From a virus, in IMG/VR virus record IMGVR_UViG_3300034112_000369, positions 1 to 31,023 of that record: 31,023 nucleotides of DNA; one strand, given 5' to 3'. Both the position numbers and the translations under genes were made by a program. Below are positions 7,943-14,527 of this stretch, piece after piece. Under the pieces are notes generated by a model. The model did no database searches and was not told where the DNA came from. It saw only the letters and a program-made list of their open reading frames with translations. Within the stretch, counting starts at the first letter, position 1, and every line of letters starts with the position of its first letter.

Positions 7943-8304
7943 TAAGAAATCCTGTTGACGTAACCTGAAATCATAATGACGTTGGCAGCAGCAGCATAGG
8001 CACGAACAGTATTTGCTGCAGATCCTGTACCTGTAAGAATCAATCCTGGTACTACAAGGGTTAAACCAGATTGTGGCGGGATAGTCACCTTGATGTCATC
8101 ATCAGGTGTTGATGTGCTTCCCCATTGAATAGTCAAAAGACGGGCAGCAGTATCAGAGTTGTAGGCATACAGCCAGACTTCATCAATGATTGACGATGAT
8201 GTGCCTGTTGCGTGAATGGTTGTACCGCTTGAGGCAGTAGCAACAACCTTGATTTCACGGCCTTGTGTGCTACCCGAGAGAAGCGTTTTTACGAAAGTTG
8301 CCAT
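7942..8304 (-). CDS. Small beta-rich virion protein (120 aa)
   Basis: This protein begins MATFVKTLLSGSTQGREIKV and reads as regular beta strands: GTTIHATGTSSSIIDEVWLYA, ARLLTIQWGS, DDIKVTIPPQSGLTLVVPG, and a final VIMISGYVNRIS. The strand order with a PPQSG turn resembles small phage decoration or fibre-linked proteins, and the overall plan is similar to the 101-residue protein at 1614-1919. An AGGAAAAG ribosome site precedes ATG. It sits between the collagen-like fibre and the three glycine-rich fibres, so an adaptor or cap role is reasonable. No enzymatic residues stand out. Confidence 0.7.
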   Translation of the reverse strand: MATFVKTLLSGSTQGREIKVVATASSGTTIHATGTSSSIIDEVWLYAYNSDTAARLLTIQWGSTSTPDDDIKVTIPPQSGLTLVVPGLILTGTGSAANTVRAYAAAANVIMISGYVNRIS

Positions 8305-8313
8305 TGTCTTTTC

Positions 8314-9222
8314 CTATCCGAATATCTGGTTGGCTAAAATGTTTTGGTCATCATCTGCAGGATTTCCTCCACCACCACCAGATGAGTTGATGGTTACATC
8401 ACCTAGCCCACTTGTTGGACTGATGGTAATGTTTGTTCCCGCAATGATTGATGTAACTCCGCCTGCAGGTCCAGTAGGACCAGTGGCTCCAGTTGCACCT
8501 GCGGTGCCTGAAGGTCCAGTAGGACCTGTCGGTCCTGCGGGTCCTGTAGCTCCTGTAGCACCTACGTCGCCTTGTGGTCCAGTCGCACCTGTTGCACCAT
8601 CGGGTCCTGTAGGACCTGTAGGTCCAGTTGGACCTGCCACAGTTGACGCTGCACCAGTAGCACCTGTGGGTCCTGTGGCTCCTGCTGGTCCAGTTGCACC
8701 TGTAGCACCAACAGAGCCTGTTGCACCTTGTGGACCAGTGGCTCCAATAGGCCCTGTAGGGCCTGTAGCGCCCACTGGACCGTTAAAACCTGTAGGTCCT
8801 TGTGGTCCTGTTGGACCTGTTGGACCAGTGCTTCCTACGGCTCCCTGTGGCCCTGTAGGGCCAGTTGCTCCTGCGGGTCCTGTAGCGCCCGTAGGACCTG
8901 CGACAGTAGAAGCAGCGCCTGTAGGACCAGTTGGTCCTGTGGCTCCTGCTGGGCCTGTCGGTCCTGTAGGACCTTGAACTGTGGATGCGGCACCAGTTGC
9001 ACCAGTGGCACCTGTTGGTCCTGTAGCACCAGCAGGTCCTGTAGCACCTGTGGGTCCTGGGACTGTAGATGCTGCTCCTGTTGCTCCTGTGGGACCAGTA
9101 GGTCCCGTTGGGCCAGTTGGTCCAGTAACACCTTGACCGCCTTGCGGTCCTTGGTCTGCAGAAAACTCTACGGCGACTTGCGGAGTAATGGACTCAATTA
9201 CGATAATTGTTTCAGCACTCAC
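8314..9222 (-). CDS. Collagen-like tail fibre
   Basis: The 302-residue product has a 23-residue N-terminal segment ([20 protein letters not shown]...), then about 230 residues of Gly-X-Y triplets, mostly GPT, GAT and GPA, and a C-terminal fibre-like piece ([19 protein letters not shown], then [11 protein letters not shown]) that ends [13 protein letters not shown]. The triplet run is broken four times by an AASTV insert, which would kink a triple helix. Collagen-like repeats of this kind form trimeric rods in phage fibres. The start is a GTG overlapping the previous stop (GTGA). The antisense strand of the repeat is open in several frames and is not coding. A family 25 glycosyltransferase downstream is a possible modifier. 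Confidence 0.9.
   Translation of the reverse strand: MSAETIIVIESITPQVAVEFSADQGPQGGQGVTGPTGPTGPTGPTGATGAASTVPGPTGATGPAGATGPTGATGATGAASTVQGPTGPTGPAGATGPTGPTGAASTVAGPTGATGPAGATGPTGPQGAVGSTGPTGPTGPQGPTGFNGPVGATGPTGPIGATGPQGATGSVGATGATGPAGATGPTGATGAASTVAGPTGPTGPTGPDGATGATGPQGDVGATGATGPAGPTGPTGPSGTAGATGATGPTGPAGGVTSIIAGTNITISPTSGLGDVTINSSGGGGGNPADDDQNILANQIFG
8458..9150 (-). repeat. Gly-X-Y coding repeat tract
   Basis: This is the collagen-like part of the fibre gene, built from 9-bp units encoding G-P-T, G-A-T and similar triplets, with four AASTV interruptions spaced unevenly. The units vary at synonymous sites, so the array is old or under selection rather than a fresh slippage product. Boundaries are approximate to a few codons. 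Confidence 0.85.
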
Positions 9223-9572
9223 GTGGTCACTGCTCCTGTCACAACAAACTTGCCTTCAAGAATGCGGGTAATAGTTCCGCCTGAGTTCAGAATAAGATCA
9301 TAGGCATATCGACCAGCATCGATAGCACCTGTGGTTGTTGAATCAATAGTGACAGTAATGCGTCCGTTGAGAGCATCAAAGACCATACGACCATTGGCAG
9401 TAGAGGCAATGACGGTAGTGGTACTAGCGCCCACGTATGGGCGTACTGTCATTGTGCCTGTGTATCCTGTCAGGTTCCAAGGCGTAGTAGTTCCAGAGAT
9501 GTTGTTCTGTACTTGGAACTGAAAGTTGAATGTAGTGGCTTGGTCGCAGACCAGATTATATTTCGCACTCAA
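9219..9572 (-). CDS. BppU-like small structural protein
   Basis: The 117-residue product begins with a TTG overlapping the upstream stop (TTGA) and reads [20 protein letters not shown], then [46 protein letters not shown] and [17 protein letters not shown] beta-sandwich of this order (an initial hydrophobic strand, GYT..M.VR, IT..I...T..I..G.Y.YDL, then EG.F.V) matches the N-terminal domain type used in phage baseplate or fibre-attachment proteins such as BppU. The similarity is judged by eye. It directly precedes the collagen-like fibre, so it may anchor that fibre to the particle. Confidence 0.7.
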   Translation of the reverse strand: MSAKYNLVCDQATTFNFQFQVQNNISGTTTPWNLTGYTGTMTVRPYVGASTTTVIASTANGRMVFDALNGRITVTIDSTTTGAIDAGRYAYDLILNSGGTITRILEGKFVVTGAVTT

Positions 9573-9856
9573 GATGAGATTCCTCTGAGAGCTTGCGCTG
9601 CATCCAATCCAGAAGTAGTAGCGAGGTAGTTACATACACCAGTAAAATCAAGCCACTTACTTTTATCAGTAATCCCAGCAATTTGATTTAACACCCCCAC
9701 TGTATCTGTGGCAGTAATGGTGACAGCACGAGCAGCGGCCCATTGCTGGGCTGCCAAGTTCTTGTCAACCATATTAGCCATCGTTCGATAAGTACCGCCA
9801 TTAGCCAAACGATTAAGTTCGGAATTGAGCGTCGTACCTGCTACTCCTAGTGCCAC
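9569..9856 (-). CDS. Small structural protein, unknown (95 aa)
   Basis: Translation starts at a GTG with GGAG seven bases upstream (VALGVAGTTLNSELNRLANGG). The protein is helical and moderately polar, with AQQWAAARAVTITATDTVGVLNQIAG in the centre and KSKWLDFTGVCNYLATTSGLDAAQALRGI at the end. No family is recognised. The stop overlaps the TTG of the BppU-like gene. Its place between the basic mini-proteins and the fibre genes suggests a tail or neck component or a scaffold-like helper. Confidence 0.65.
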   Translation of the reverse strand: MALGVAGTTLNSELNRLANGGTYRTMANMVDKNLAAQQWAAARAVTITATDTVGVLNQIAGITDKSKWLDFTGVCNYLATTSGLDAAQALRGISS

Positions 9857-9865
9857 TTGTTTCTC

Positions 9866-10027
9866 CTACTTCTTCTTTTTTGCTACTGCTGCGTTGTCAA
9901 TCAAGTTAGGATAAGGACGACCAGCCTTCTTAGCGCGAGCCTTGGCTGCGCCCTTCTGTGCTGGAGATAGTTTCTTAGATTTTTTCTTTGGGTTTTCAGT
10001 TTCCCAGAATGCTTTCTTCTTCACCAT
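9866..10027 (-). CDS. Lys-rich mini-protein (53 aa)
   Basis: This short protein starts MVKKKAFWETENPKKKSKKL and continues SPAQKGAAKARAKKAGRPYP before NLIDNAAVAKKKK. The LSPAQKGAAKARAKKAGRPYPN segment is a pattern found in small phage and bacterial proteins of unknown function with DNA-binding-like charge. A GGAG ribosome site precedes the ATG, which overlaps the end of the next upstream gene by a few bases. It is one of several consecutive strongly basic genes here. DNA or RNA contact inside the capsid is plausible but unproven. Confidence 0.75.
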   Translation of the reverse strand: MVKKKAFWETENPKKKSKKLSPAQKGAAKARAKKAGRPYPNLIDNAAVAKKKK

Positions 10028-10317
10028 TTCTCCTTATCAGCCCAGTAAGCAGCGCTCATCTTGCCTTTGGAAATGTTCTTCTGATGTCTAGCCTTGAAAG
10101 ACTTACGCTTTGCTTTCATCTTGTCAGACTCACCAGCCTTGGGAGCGCCAGCAGTCTTAGCACCTTGCTCACCAAATCTTATTGTCTTGACTTGGCTTCC
10201 TTCTTTGGCAACGACGACGTGACTCTTAGTTGGGTGAGCAGGCGTACGCTTGGGTTTGTTGAAGCCCGCAACGCCAGCACGTGCCAGACGCGGATCACGC
10301 TTTGTCTTTCTTTCCAT
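10021..10317 (-). CDS. Basic phage protein, unknown (98 aa)
   Basis: I choose the ATG at 10317 (MERKTKRDPRLARAGVAGFN) over one at 10374, because the segment above it is already covered by another gene in a different frame. The protein is dense in Lys/Arg: FNKPKRTPAHPTKSHVVVAK, VKTIRFGEQGAKTAGAPKAG, KMKAKRKSFKARHQKNISKG, and it ends KMSAAYWADKEKW. The VKTIRFGEQG...KRKSFKARH...K.SAAYWAD..KW arrangement is one I recognise from many phages of several host groups, but no function is established. A virion or DNA-associated role is inferred from charge and place. Confidence 0.75.
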   Translation of the reverse strand: MERKTKRDPRLARAGVAGFNKPKRTPAHPTKSHVVVAKEGSQVKTIRFGEQGAKTAGAPKAGESDKMKAKRKSFKARHQKNISKGKMSAAYWADKEKW

Positions 10318-10438
10318 ACTCACCATACTTTCCGAGTACTGCTCTGACTGTGCCATTCTTGTTAAGTCTGACAATCATCCCGTCTTTGATTTGTACGGGG
10401 TTGAAGCCTTCGCGTCGGCGATACTTACCCGACGACAT
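10295..10438 (-). CDS. Small basic protein with SH3-like look (47 aa)
   Basis: The product is MSSGKYRRREGFNPVQIKDG then MIVRLNKNGTVRAVLGKYGE and YGKKDKA. It overlaps the next gene by 23 bases and its ATG shares a base with the stop of the DUF6496-like gene (TAATG). The central IKDGMIVRLNKNGTVRAVLGKY reads as two or three beta strands with basic residues, similar to a tiny SH3-like or RNA-binding barrel, but it is too short to call. Its existence settles the start of the downstream gene. Confidence 0.7.
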   Translation of the reverse strand: MSSGKYRRREGFNPVQIKDGMIVRLNKNGTVRAVLGKYGEYGKKDKA

Positions 10439-10623
10439 TACTTCTTCTTAGCCTTCTTCTTTGACATCCCTGCTGAACTCAAAGCGATAGCGATAGCCTG
10501 CTTACGGTTCTTGACAATAGGTGCCTTCTTAGGACCCTTTGGGTCCTTGCCTGAGTGAAGGGTCCCACCCTTGAACTCACGCATAACCTTGGCTACCTTT
10601 TCTTTTTTGGCGGCTTTCTTCAT
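10438..10623 (-). CDS. DUF6496-like basic protein (61 aa)
   Basis: The sequence KKEKVAKVMREFKGGTLHSG followed by KDPKGPKKAPIVKNRKQAIA and IALSSAGMSKKKAKKK matches the DUF6496 pattern known from phages and bacteria: KVAKVMREFK.GTL.SG...PVKNRKQAIAIALSEAG. Its function is unknown. The composition (about a third Lys/Arg) suggests nucleic-acid contact. It overlaps the upstream gene by ATGA and the downstream gene by TAATG, so it is translationally coupled in the cluster of basic mini-proteins. Confidence 0.85.
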   Translation of the reverse strand: MKKAAKKEKVAKVMREFKGGTLHSGKDPKGPKKAPIVKNRKQAIAIALSSAGMSKKKAKKK

Positions 10624-10754
10624 TTGTCGAGGTACCGTCCTGGGTTCTTGTTCTTGGACTTCAATGGCTTCTGCTTCATAATTGCAGCATCGAGTGCGTT
10701 AATCTTCTTCTTCATTGGAGCCTTCTTCGCTACAGGCTTCTTATTCATCGGCAT
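10620..10754 (-). CDS. Lys-rich mini-protein (44 aa)
   Basis: MPMNKKPVAKKAPMKKKINA opens the product, which ends SKNKNPGRYLDK. It is a short Lys-rich protein with one helix-like centre (LDAAIMKQKPLK). The stop overlaps the DUF6496-like start (ATGA). No family is recognised. It belongs to the group of consecutive basic mini-proteins between the zinc ribbon and the tail genes, and is best regarded as a probable DNA- or capsid-associated peptide of unknown role. Confidence 0.65.
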   Translation of the reverse strand: MPMNKKPVAKKAPMKKKINALDAAIMKQKPLKSKNKNPGRYLDK

Positions 10755-10755
10755 A

Positions 10756-10899
10756 TTATTTGCCCTGCTTTGGAGCTGGCTTACCCATTGCACCTGACAT
10801 CAACTTGTCATAGGTCATAAATGGCTTGTCGTTTGTATCGGAAGGCCAAGGTAGGAAGTCTTCTTCCATCTCGTACTGCTTTGGATCGTTTGCTGGCAT
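10756..10899 (-). CDS. Small acidic/neutral protein (47 aa)
   Basis: The product MPANDPKQYEMEEDFLPWPS then DTNDKPFMTYDKLMSGAMGK and PAPKQGK is acidic at the front and basic at the end. The start is preceded by GGAG. It follows the FmdB-type gene with one base between and precedes the Lys-rich 44-residue gene by one base. No family is recognised. Its intact ribosome site and snug spacing argue that it is a real gene. Confidence 0.65.
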   Translation of the reverse strand: MPANDPKQYEMEEDFLPWPSDTNDKPFMTYDKLMSGAMGKPAPKQGK

Positions 10900-10900
10900 T

Positions 10901-11242
10901 TTATTTCTCCTTGAGGGTCATTGTATTTCCGTCGAACGCTTTGCCTGATTCGTTGGAAAACTTGATTGCTGCGTCTATATCTTTTTGCTTGGTGGAGATT
11001 GGTTCAACTCCTTGACGTACTGCGTCGTAGTAGGAGTTGACTTCTTTATCCCATTTGATTTCTTTGGTCTTATCCCAGTGTTGCCGAGTAGGGAAGCACC
11101 CTGCAAAGTTTGGCATATTGATTGCCCTGACCATCTCGTTATCGCAGGTAGAGCACATCTCTTTCTTATCGAACTCAGAGTACGACTTAGAAATCTCTTC
11201 TTGTACTTCACAGGTGGTGCAGATGTAATCGTATCTTGGCAT
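10901..11242 (-). CDS. FmdB-type zinc-ribbon protein (113 aa)
   Basis: The first 33 residues form a zinc ribbon: MPRYDYICTTCEVQEEIS with Cys 8 and 11, and KEMCSTCDNEMVRAINMPNF with Cys 30 and 33. That spacing and the Y.Y.C..C opening are typical of the FmdB family of small regulators, usually 60-110 residues. The tail after residue 45 (TRQHWDKTKEIKWDKEVN, AIKFSNESGKAF) is helical and phage-specific. The role in phages is unknown; it may act in late regulation or as a head-associated protein. It lies one base upstream of the 47-residue gene and directly follows the 107-residue gene. A second, shorter zinc ribbon of this type lies at 30505-30684. Confidence 0.85.
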   Translation of the reverse strand: MPRYDYICTTCEVQEEISKSYSEFDKKEMCSTCDNEMVRAINMPNFAGCFPTRQHWDKTKEIKWDKEVNSYYDAVRQGVEPISTKQKDIDAAIKFSNESGKAFDGNTMTLKEK

Positions 11243-11566
11243 CTATAACTCCGTTAGGTAATCTGAGTAACCAGCATTGATAAAGATTTGGGCTTCGGCA
11301 TCACTGATAATGGATTCAGTTCCGCCTAGATAGTATGAGTCAGCAGCAGCCAAAGTATCTTGGTTTGGTGTCTGCTCTACTGTCACGGTAGTTCCATTGA
11401 CAATGAAGGTATAGCCACGGGGAATGTCAGTTAAGAAAGGGTTGATAGTTCCAGTGATGCTTCCGCCAGTGATTGGTCTACCAGCAAGACGCGAATACTT
11501 GTCGTGGACATCGAAGGATGCGCCCCACGTTTCCCAACGCCAAGGAGTTGTAAGTTTGTAAGTCAT
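11243..11566 (-). CDS. Small head protein, unknown (107 aa)
   Basis: The product starts MTYKLTTPWRWETWGASFDV and continues through a beta-rich centre (ITGGSITGTINPFLTDIPRG, YTFIVNGTTVTVEQTPNQD) to a helical end with SIISDAEAQIFINAGYSDYL. No family is recognised. It is the first gene after the major capsid protein, separated by a hairpin, which is a common place for decoration or head-completion proteins. A GGTAGCG ribosome-like site precedes the ATG. Confidence 0.65.
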   Translation of the reverse strand: MTYKLTTPWRWETWGASFDVHDKYSRLAGRPITGGSITGTINPFLTDIPRGYTFIVNGTTVTVEQTPNQDTLAAADSYYLGGTESIISDAEAQIFINAGYSDYLTEL

Positions 11567-11592
11567 CGCTACCTTTCTAATTTATTCACCAC

Positions 11593-11614
11593 CAAGCAGG
11601 GTTGCCCCTGCTTG
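11593..11614 (-). other. Perfect hairpin after the capsid gene
   Basis: A nine-base-pair stem (CAAGCAGGG and CCCTGCTTG on the plus strand) closes on a four-base loop 12 bases past the capsid stop. It lacks a following run of U on the minus strand, so it is probably not a full terminator. It may protect or partly reduce the transcript so that capsid is made in excess over the genes beyond it. Confidence 0.6.
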
Positions 11615-11626
11615 ATAGACAACAAA

Positions 11627-12562
11627 CTAGTTGATTGTTGTTGCAGTCTCAATGCGATATAGAGACGCTTCACGGAGGCGGTTCCAGCCACCGAAGAGGT
11701 ACCAGCCGATGGTACGGAAGCGACGGAGTGCGTCGATTTCTGGACCGATGACGACTGATGTGTCTTGAGCAAGTGCTTCTGCAAGTGCTTCACGACCAGC
11801 GATAACCGCGCTGTAAACATTTACAGCAGGTGACTGTGTGTTTGCTGCTGATGGAACACGTGGTGTCTCAACAATGTAAGCACCTTCCAATGCTCCAACT
11901 GCACCAGCGACGAACGGTGTACGCTCGACGTACTTGGTGAGTTCCTGGAATCCACCAGTTCCCGCTTCAGCGCGGAGATCCGCAGACTGACGTGGGTGTA
12001 GGTATGCAGCATAGAGTTCGCCGATACGAGGAACTGACTTGTTGGTGCGAAGCTGAACAACAGCCTTACGGATAAGAGCAGTTGTCATAGTACCTGACGA
12101 TGTAACGCTGTTGGTACCAGTTGCTGTTCCGCCGTAGAGGACGTTTGATCCACCAGTAAGGACGGATGCTACAACTGAGTCGATAGAATCGGCAGCGTTG
12201 TAAGCGATGATGTCAGCAAGTGCTGAATCTACGTCGTTGAAAGAAGTGAGGTTCAACTTCTTGGTGGTTGTTACGGCTGAACCGTACTCATTGAGTGTAA
12301 CGGAAACCTGTGATGGGTTACCGAGTGCGATAGAGGAAACGTCGGATGTTTCTGTCAAAGTACCAGTCGCTGTTGCGAGATCTGAGTAGATGGAGAATAC
12401 AACTGACGAACCTGGCATTGCTTGCTGTACTGGCTTAACGTCAGCCAGCGCTCTCATCACAGGGATGGAGCGAAGAGCCATACGAACATATTGATCGTAT
12501 GCATCTCTTACAAGGTTTGACATTGACGATACTTGCGTCAACGTACCTGTAGGAATTGCCAC
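11627..12562 (-). CDS. Major capsid protein, N4-gp56 family
   Basis: This 311-residue protein starts at a GTG (VAIPTGTLTQ) with GAAAGG eight bases upstream; no ATG is a better choice. The family layout is visible: a helical front (NLVRDAYDQYVRMALRSIPV), a beta-rich middle (LNEYGSAVTTTKKLNLTSFN, then ADIIAYNAADSIDSVVASVL), the AYLHPRQSADLRAEAG segment, and the closing IGWYLFGGWNRLREASLYRI that is characteristic of N4-gp56-type capsid proteins. Hundreds of copies would build the icosahedral head. It follows the scaffold by 27 bases and precedes a hairpin. The assignment of the family is by pattern recognition and fits the context well. Confidence 0.9.
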   Translation of the reverse strand: MAIPTGTLTQVSSMSNLVRDAYDQYVRMALRSIPVMRALADVKPVQQAMPGSSVVFSIYSDLATATGTLTETSDVSSIALGNPSQVSVTLNEYGSAVTTTKKLNLTSFNDVDSALADIIAYNAADSIDSVVASVLTGGSNVLYGGTATGTNSVTSSGTMTTALIRKAVVQLRTNKSVPRIGELYAAYLHPRQSADLRAEAGTGGFQELTKYVERTPFVAGAVGALEGAYIVETPRVPSAANTQSPAVNVYSAVIAGREALAEALAQDTSVVIGPEIDALRRFRTIGWYLFGGWNRLREASLYRIETATTIN

Positions 12563-12589
12563 TTGTTTTGCCTTTCGTTTAGGTTCGGA

Positions 12590-13060
12590 TTAGAGTCCAG
12601 ACTGCCTAATAATTTCGTCCAATTCTTCTTTGCTATTCGCATTCATTAAGCGACGGTGAATATCTGCTTGGAACTCAGGAGTGACTCCTTGTTCTACGGC
12701 ATTAGTCATACGCTGGTATGCGGCAGCTTGTTTTGGGTCTACATTAGGCGTTGCCTGGTTCGACTGGGTTTCAATACCGAATACATCGGAATAATCTTCC
12801 AGCCATTTAGATACAGACTCTTCAGTTGGGTCTATATCCTGTGGGATAAATGAAGCAATTTTGCTATTTACCCCGCGACTAGCGAGGGCATCTTTGATTG
12901 CTCGTTCTCTGTTTGCTTTTGAAAGGTTATCGAACTGCGCCTTTAGTTCAGCGAGTTCTTTATCTTTCTGCTTTGTTGCTTTACGCAACTGCTTGACGAG
13001 ATCGTTACCATCATTGGATGGTGTATCAAAGTCGTCATCTTCGTAGTCGTAGTTGGACAT
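12590..13060 (-). CDS. Capsid scaffolding protein
   Basis: The 156-residue product is acidic at the front (MSNYDYEDDDFDTPSNDGND), then strongly helical with a coiled-coil-like run (LVKQLRKATKQKDKELAELK, then AQFDNLSKANRERAIKDAL). A conserved-looking segment SRGVNSKIASFIPQDIDPTE and a helical C-terminus (SKEELDEIIRQSGL) follow. This composition and its place directly before the capsid gene are typical of scaffolds that line the procapsid. A GAAGG ribosome site precedes the ATG. It lies just after a likely promoter and two hairpins, so scaffold and capsid may have their own transcript start. Confidence 0.85.
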   Translation of the reverse strand: MSNYDYEDDDFDTPSNDGNDLVKQLRKATKQKDKELAELKAQFDNLSKANRERAIKDALASRGVNSKIASFIPQDIDPTEESVSKWLEDYSDVFGIETQSNQATPNVDPKQAAAYQRMTNAVEQGVTPEFQADIHRRLMNANSKEELDEIIRQSGL

Positions 13061-13092
13061 AGGTCCTTCTCCCTTTGTTAGTTGGTTTCGTA

Positions 13093-13127
13093 AGCCACAT
13101 ATAGACTTGGGGATTTTCTATATGGCT
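13093..13127. promoter_or_regulatory. Dyad overlapping the scaffold promoter
   Basis: AGCC-AC-ATATAGA pairs with TCTATAT-GGCT, leaving an 11-base loop and a two-base bulge. The right arm contains the likely -10 of the minus-strand promoter, so the dyad could be an operator or an RNA hairpin in the leader. Transcripts started here would carry only part of it. Confidence 0.45.
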
Positions 13128-13144
13128 CTTACTACTGGTGTTAA
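13117..13144 (-). promoter_or_regulatory. Candidate promoter for scaffold/capsid
   Basis: On the minus strand TTAACA (-35, at 13144-13139) is followed after 16 bases by TATAGA (-10, at 13122-13117), about 60 bases upstream of the scaffold ATG. Both boxes are close to sigma70 consensus. This is the only intergenic gap over 100 bases within the late block. Confidence 0.4.
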
Positions 13145-13151
13145 TGTCGCT

Positions 13152-13176
13152 CTAACGGTGCCAGTCGTTCCGTTAG
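13152..13176. other. Perfect 7-bp hairpin before the late-capsid gap
   Basis: CTAACGG and CCGTTAG flank an 11-base loop, just past the stop of the 447-residue gene on the minus strand. There is no run of U after it, so it is a weak terminator candidate at best; an mRNA 3' stabiliser or pausing site fits equally. Confidence 0.5.
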
Positions 13177-13181
13177 CAGGC

Positions 13182-14525
13182 TTAGAATTGGCCAGCGCGT
13201 TCGCGGCCTAGTGCGCCACCAGCGACTCCTGCGGAGCCACCGAATTGCGCTTGTTCGAGTTCGGAAAGTTTACGACGCTTACGCTCTGCTTCTGCAGCAC
13301 CTGTAAGACCGAATACTTCTTGTTCTGCTGTGGCTTGGGTATAGTCACCAAGACCTTGCTTGCCATAGATGCTTCCAAGTGTGGAGGCTCTAGGTAGAAC
13401 TCCTGCCACTGTTTGGAATCCTTGGCGTGCTTGCTCTCCAGTAACTCCATAACGGGCTAGTTCTTCTGCTCGTGACAGCCCTGTTGCAAGTCCTTGTCCC
13501 ATTGCTGCTCCACCAATTTCAGCGGCAGTTACTTTGCGCTTGATACCAGTCAAGGCTTGCTCTGGGTCAAGGGCGTAGGCAAGGATATCTCCACCAGTAA
13601 TGTCAGGATAGAACTCGCGTAGCGCTCGTGATACTTCTGGAGCAGCATTGACAACGCGGTTCTGTGCGGTCTGGATTCTATCTTCTAGTTCTGCGGCAGA
13701 TACATCTCCACCAATGAACTTCTCGAATCCCTGTTGAACGCCCATCTCACCGCGTGCGTAGTATTCCTTTGGCAGACCATAGTTACGCATAACATTCTGG
13801 TACTGATCTTCAAGGCCAATGTACTCAGCCTCAGATAGAGCGCGAAGTCCTTTGTTAATGCGTTGTGCGTTAGCAGCAAAGCGCTTCTTATAGGCATCTG
13901 TCTGTCTCAAACGCAGGGTAAACTCTGCTGGAGATAAACCCTCAATAATAAAAGATTGAAGTGGCGCGATTAACGCTCCAAGTCCATAATTTTCAAATTC
14001 TGCAAATAACAAGTCATAGGCAGATTGTCCAGTTCTACGTTTTTCATCTGCTTTAAGTTGAGCAAGGTAGGCATTGTAAGCGTCAAAATCTGTAAATACT
14101 TTTCCATCTGGAGCAGTGTAAGTTGTTGTAGTGTTAGTCCCTGTAGGACCTCCGCCGCCTCCTTTTCCATCGTCATTGCCAGTCGTGGTTGAGGTTTTCA
14201 CTGCTTTCCAACTGCCTCCACCGCCAGTTACTGGAAACCATTTCCATTCTTGACCAGCAGGTAGTGGTGTTGTTGGCTTTGACATAACCGAGCCAGCAGA
14301 CTTTGCGGTGCGAATATACCCGCCACCTTGTGCTTCTGCTGCTTCTTGCAAAGCCTTCTGTGCATCTAGTTGTGCTTGACTAAGGCCAGTCTTTGGGTCA
14401 CGAATATAGTAAGCATCTGCTTTGGCTTTAGCCTCTGCATCTGCTTTGGCTTTTGCTGCTGCATCTGCAGCCTGTTGTGCCGCAAGCGCACGAAGTTTAC
14501 GTAATCTATCTTGCTCGTCAGCCAT
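13182..14525 (-). CDS. Putative internal virion protein (447 aa)
   Basis: The front is a long Ala/Lys helix (DRLRKLRALAAQQAADAAAK, then AKADAEAKAKADAYY), followed by a low-complexity Gly/Thr linker around residues 105-145. The main domain (LLFAEFENYGLGALIAPLQS, FTLRLRQTDAYKKRFAANAQ, EAEYIGLEDQYQNVMRNYGL) is helical. Near the end are DILAYALDPEQALTGIKRKV and a Gly/Ala-rich tail. I recognise the YGLG.LI...., LR.TD.YKKRF and YGLP patterns from internal or structural proteins of uncultured actinophage-like genomes, but no function is proven. It is the last gene before the scaffold promoter and probably joins the 317-, 256- and 1550-residue proteins in the ejected set. Confidence 0.7.
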   Translation of the reverse strand: MADEQDRLRKLRALAAQQAADAAAKAKADAEAKAKADAYYIRDPKTGLSQAQLDAQKALQEAAEAQGGGYIRTAKSAGSVMSKPTTPLPAGQEWKWFPVTGGGGSWKAVKTSTTTGNDDGKGGGGGPTGTNTTTTYTAPDGKVFTDFDAYNAYLAQLKADEKRRTGQSAYDLLFAEFENYGLGALIAPLQSFIIEGLSPAEFTLRLRQTDAYKKRFAANAQRINKGLRALSEAEYIGLEDQYQNVMRNYGLPKEYYARGEMGVQQGFEKFIGGDVSAAELEDRIQTAQNRVVNAAPEVSRALREFYPDITGGDILAYALDPEQALTGIKRKVTAAEIGGAAMGQGLATGLSRAEELARYGVTGEQARQGFQTVAGVLPRASTLGSIYGKQGLGDYTQATAEQEVFGLTGAAEAERKRRKLSELEQAQFGGSAGVAGGALGRERAGQF

Positions 14526-14527
14526 TG

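Noticed and set aside
8216-8977. 253-codon Pro/Val-rich frame on the plus strand
   Set aside because: It is the mirror of the Gly-X-Y repeat of the collagen-like gene on the other strand; its low-complexity composition is a by-product.
8458-9150. Repeat array considered as CRISPR
   Set aside because: Units are 9-bp coding triplets in one open reading frame, not direct repeats with unique spacers.
8728-9303. 191-codon Cys/Ser-rich frame on the plus strand
   Set aside because: It is another reverse-strand by-product of the collagen-like repeat.
11569-11820. 83-codon minus-strand frame overlapping the end of the capsid gene
   Set aside because: It overlaps the capsid gene in another frame, covers the hairpin, and has a low-complexity, unrecognisable product.
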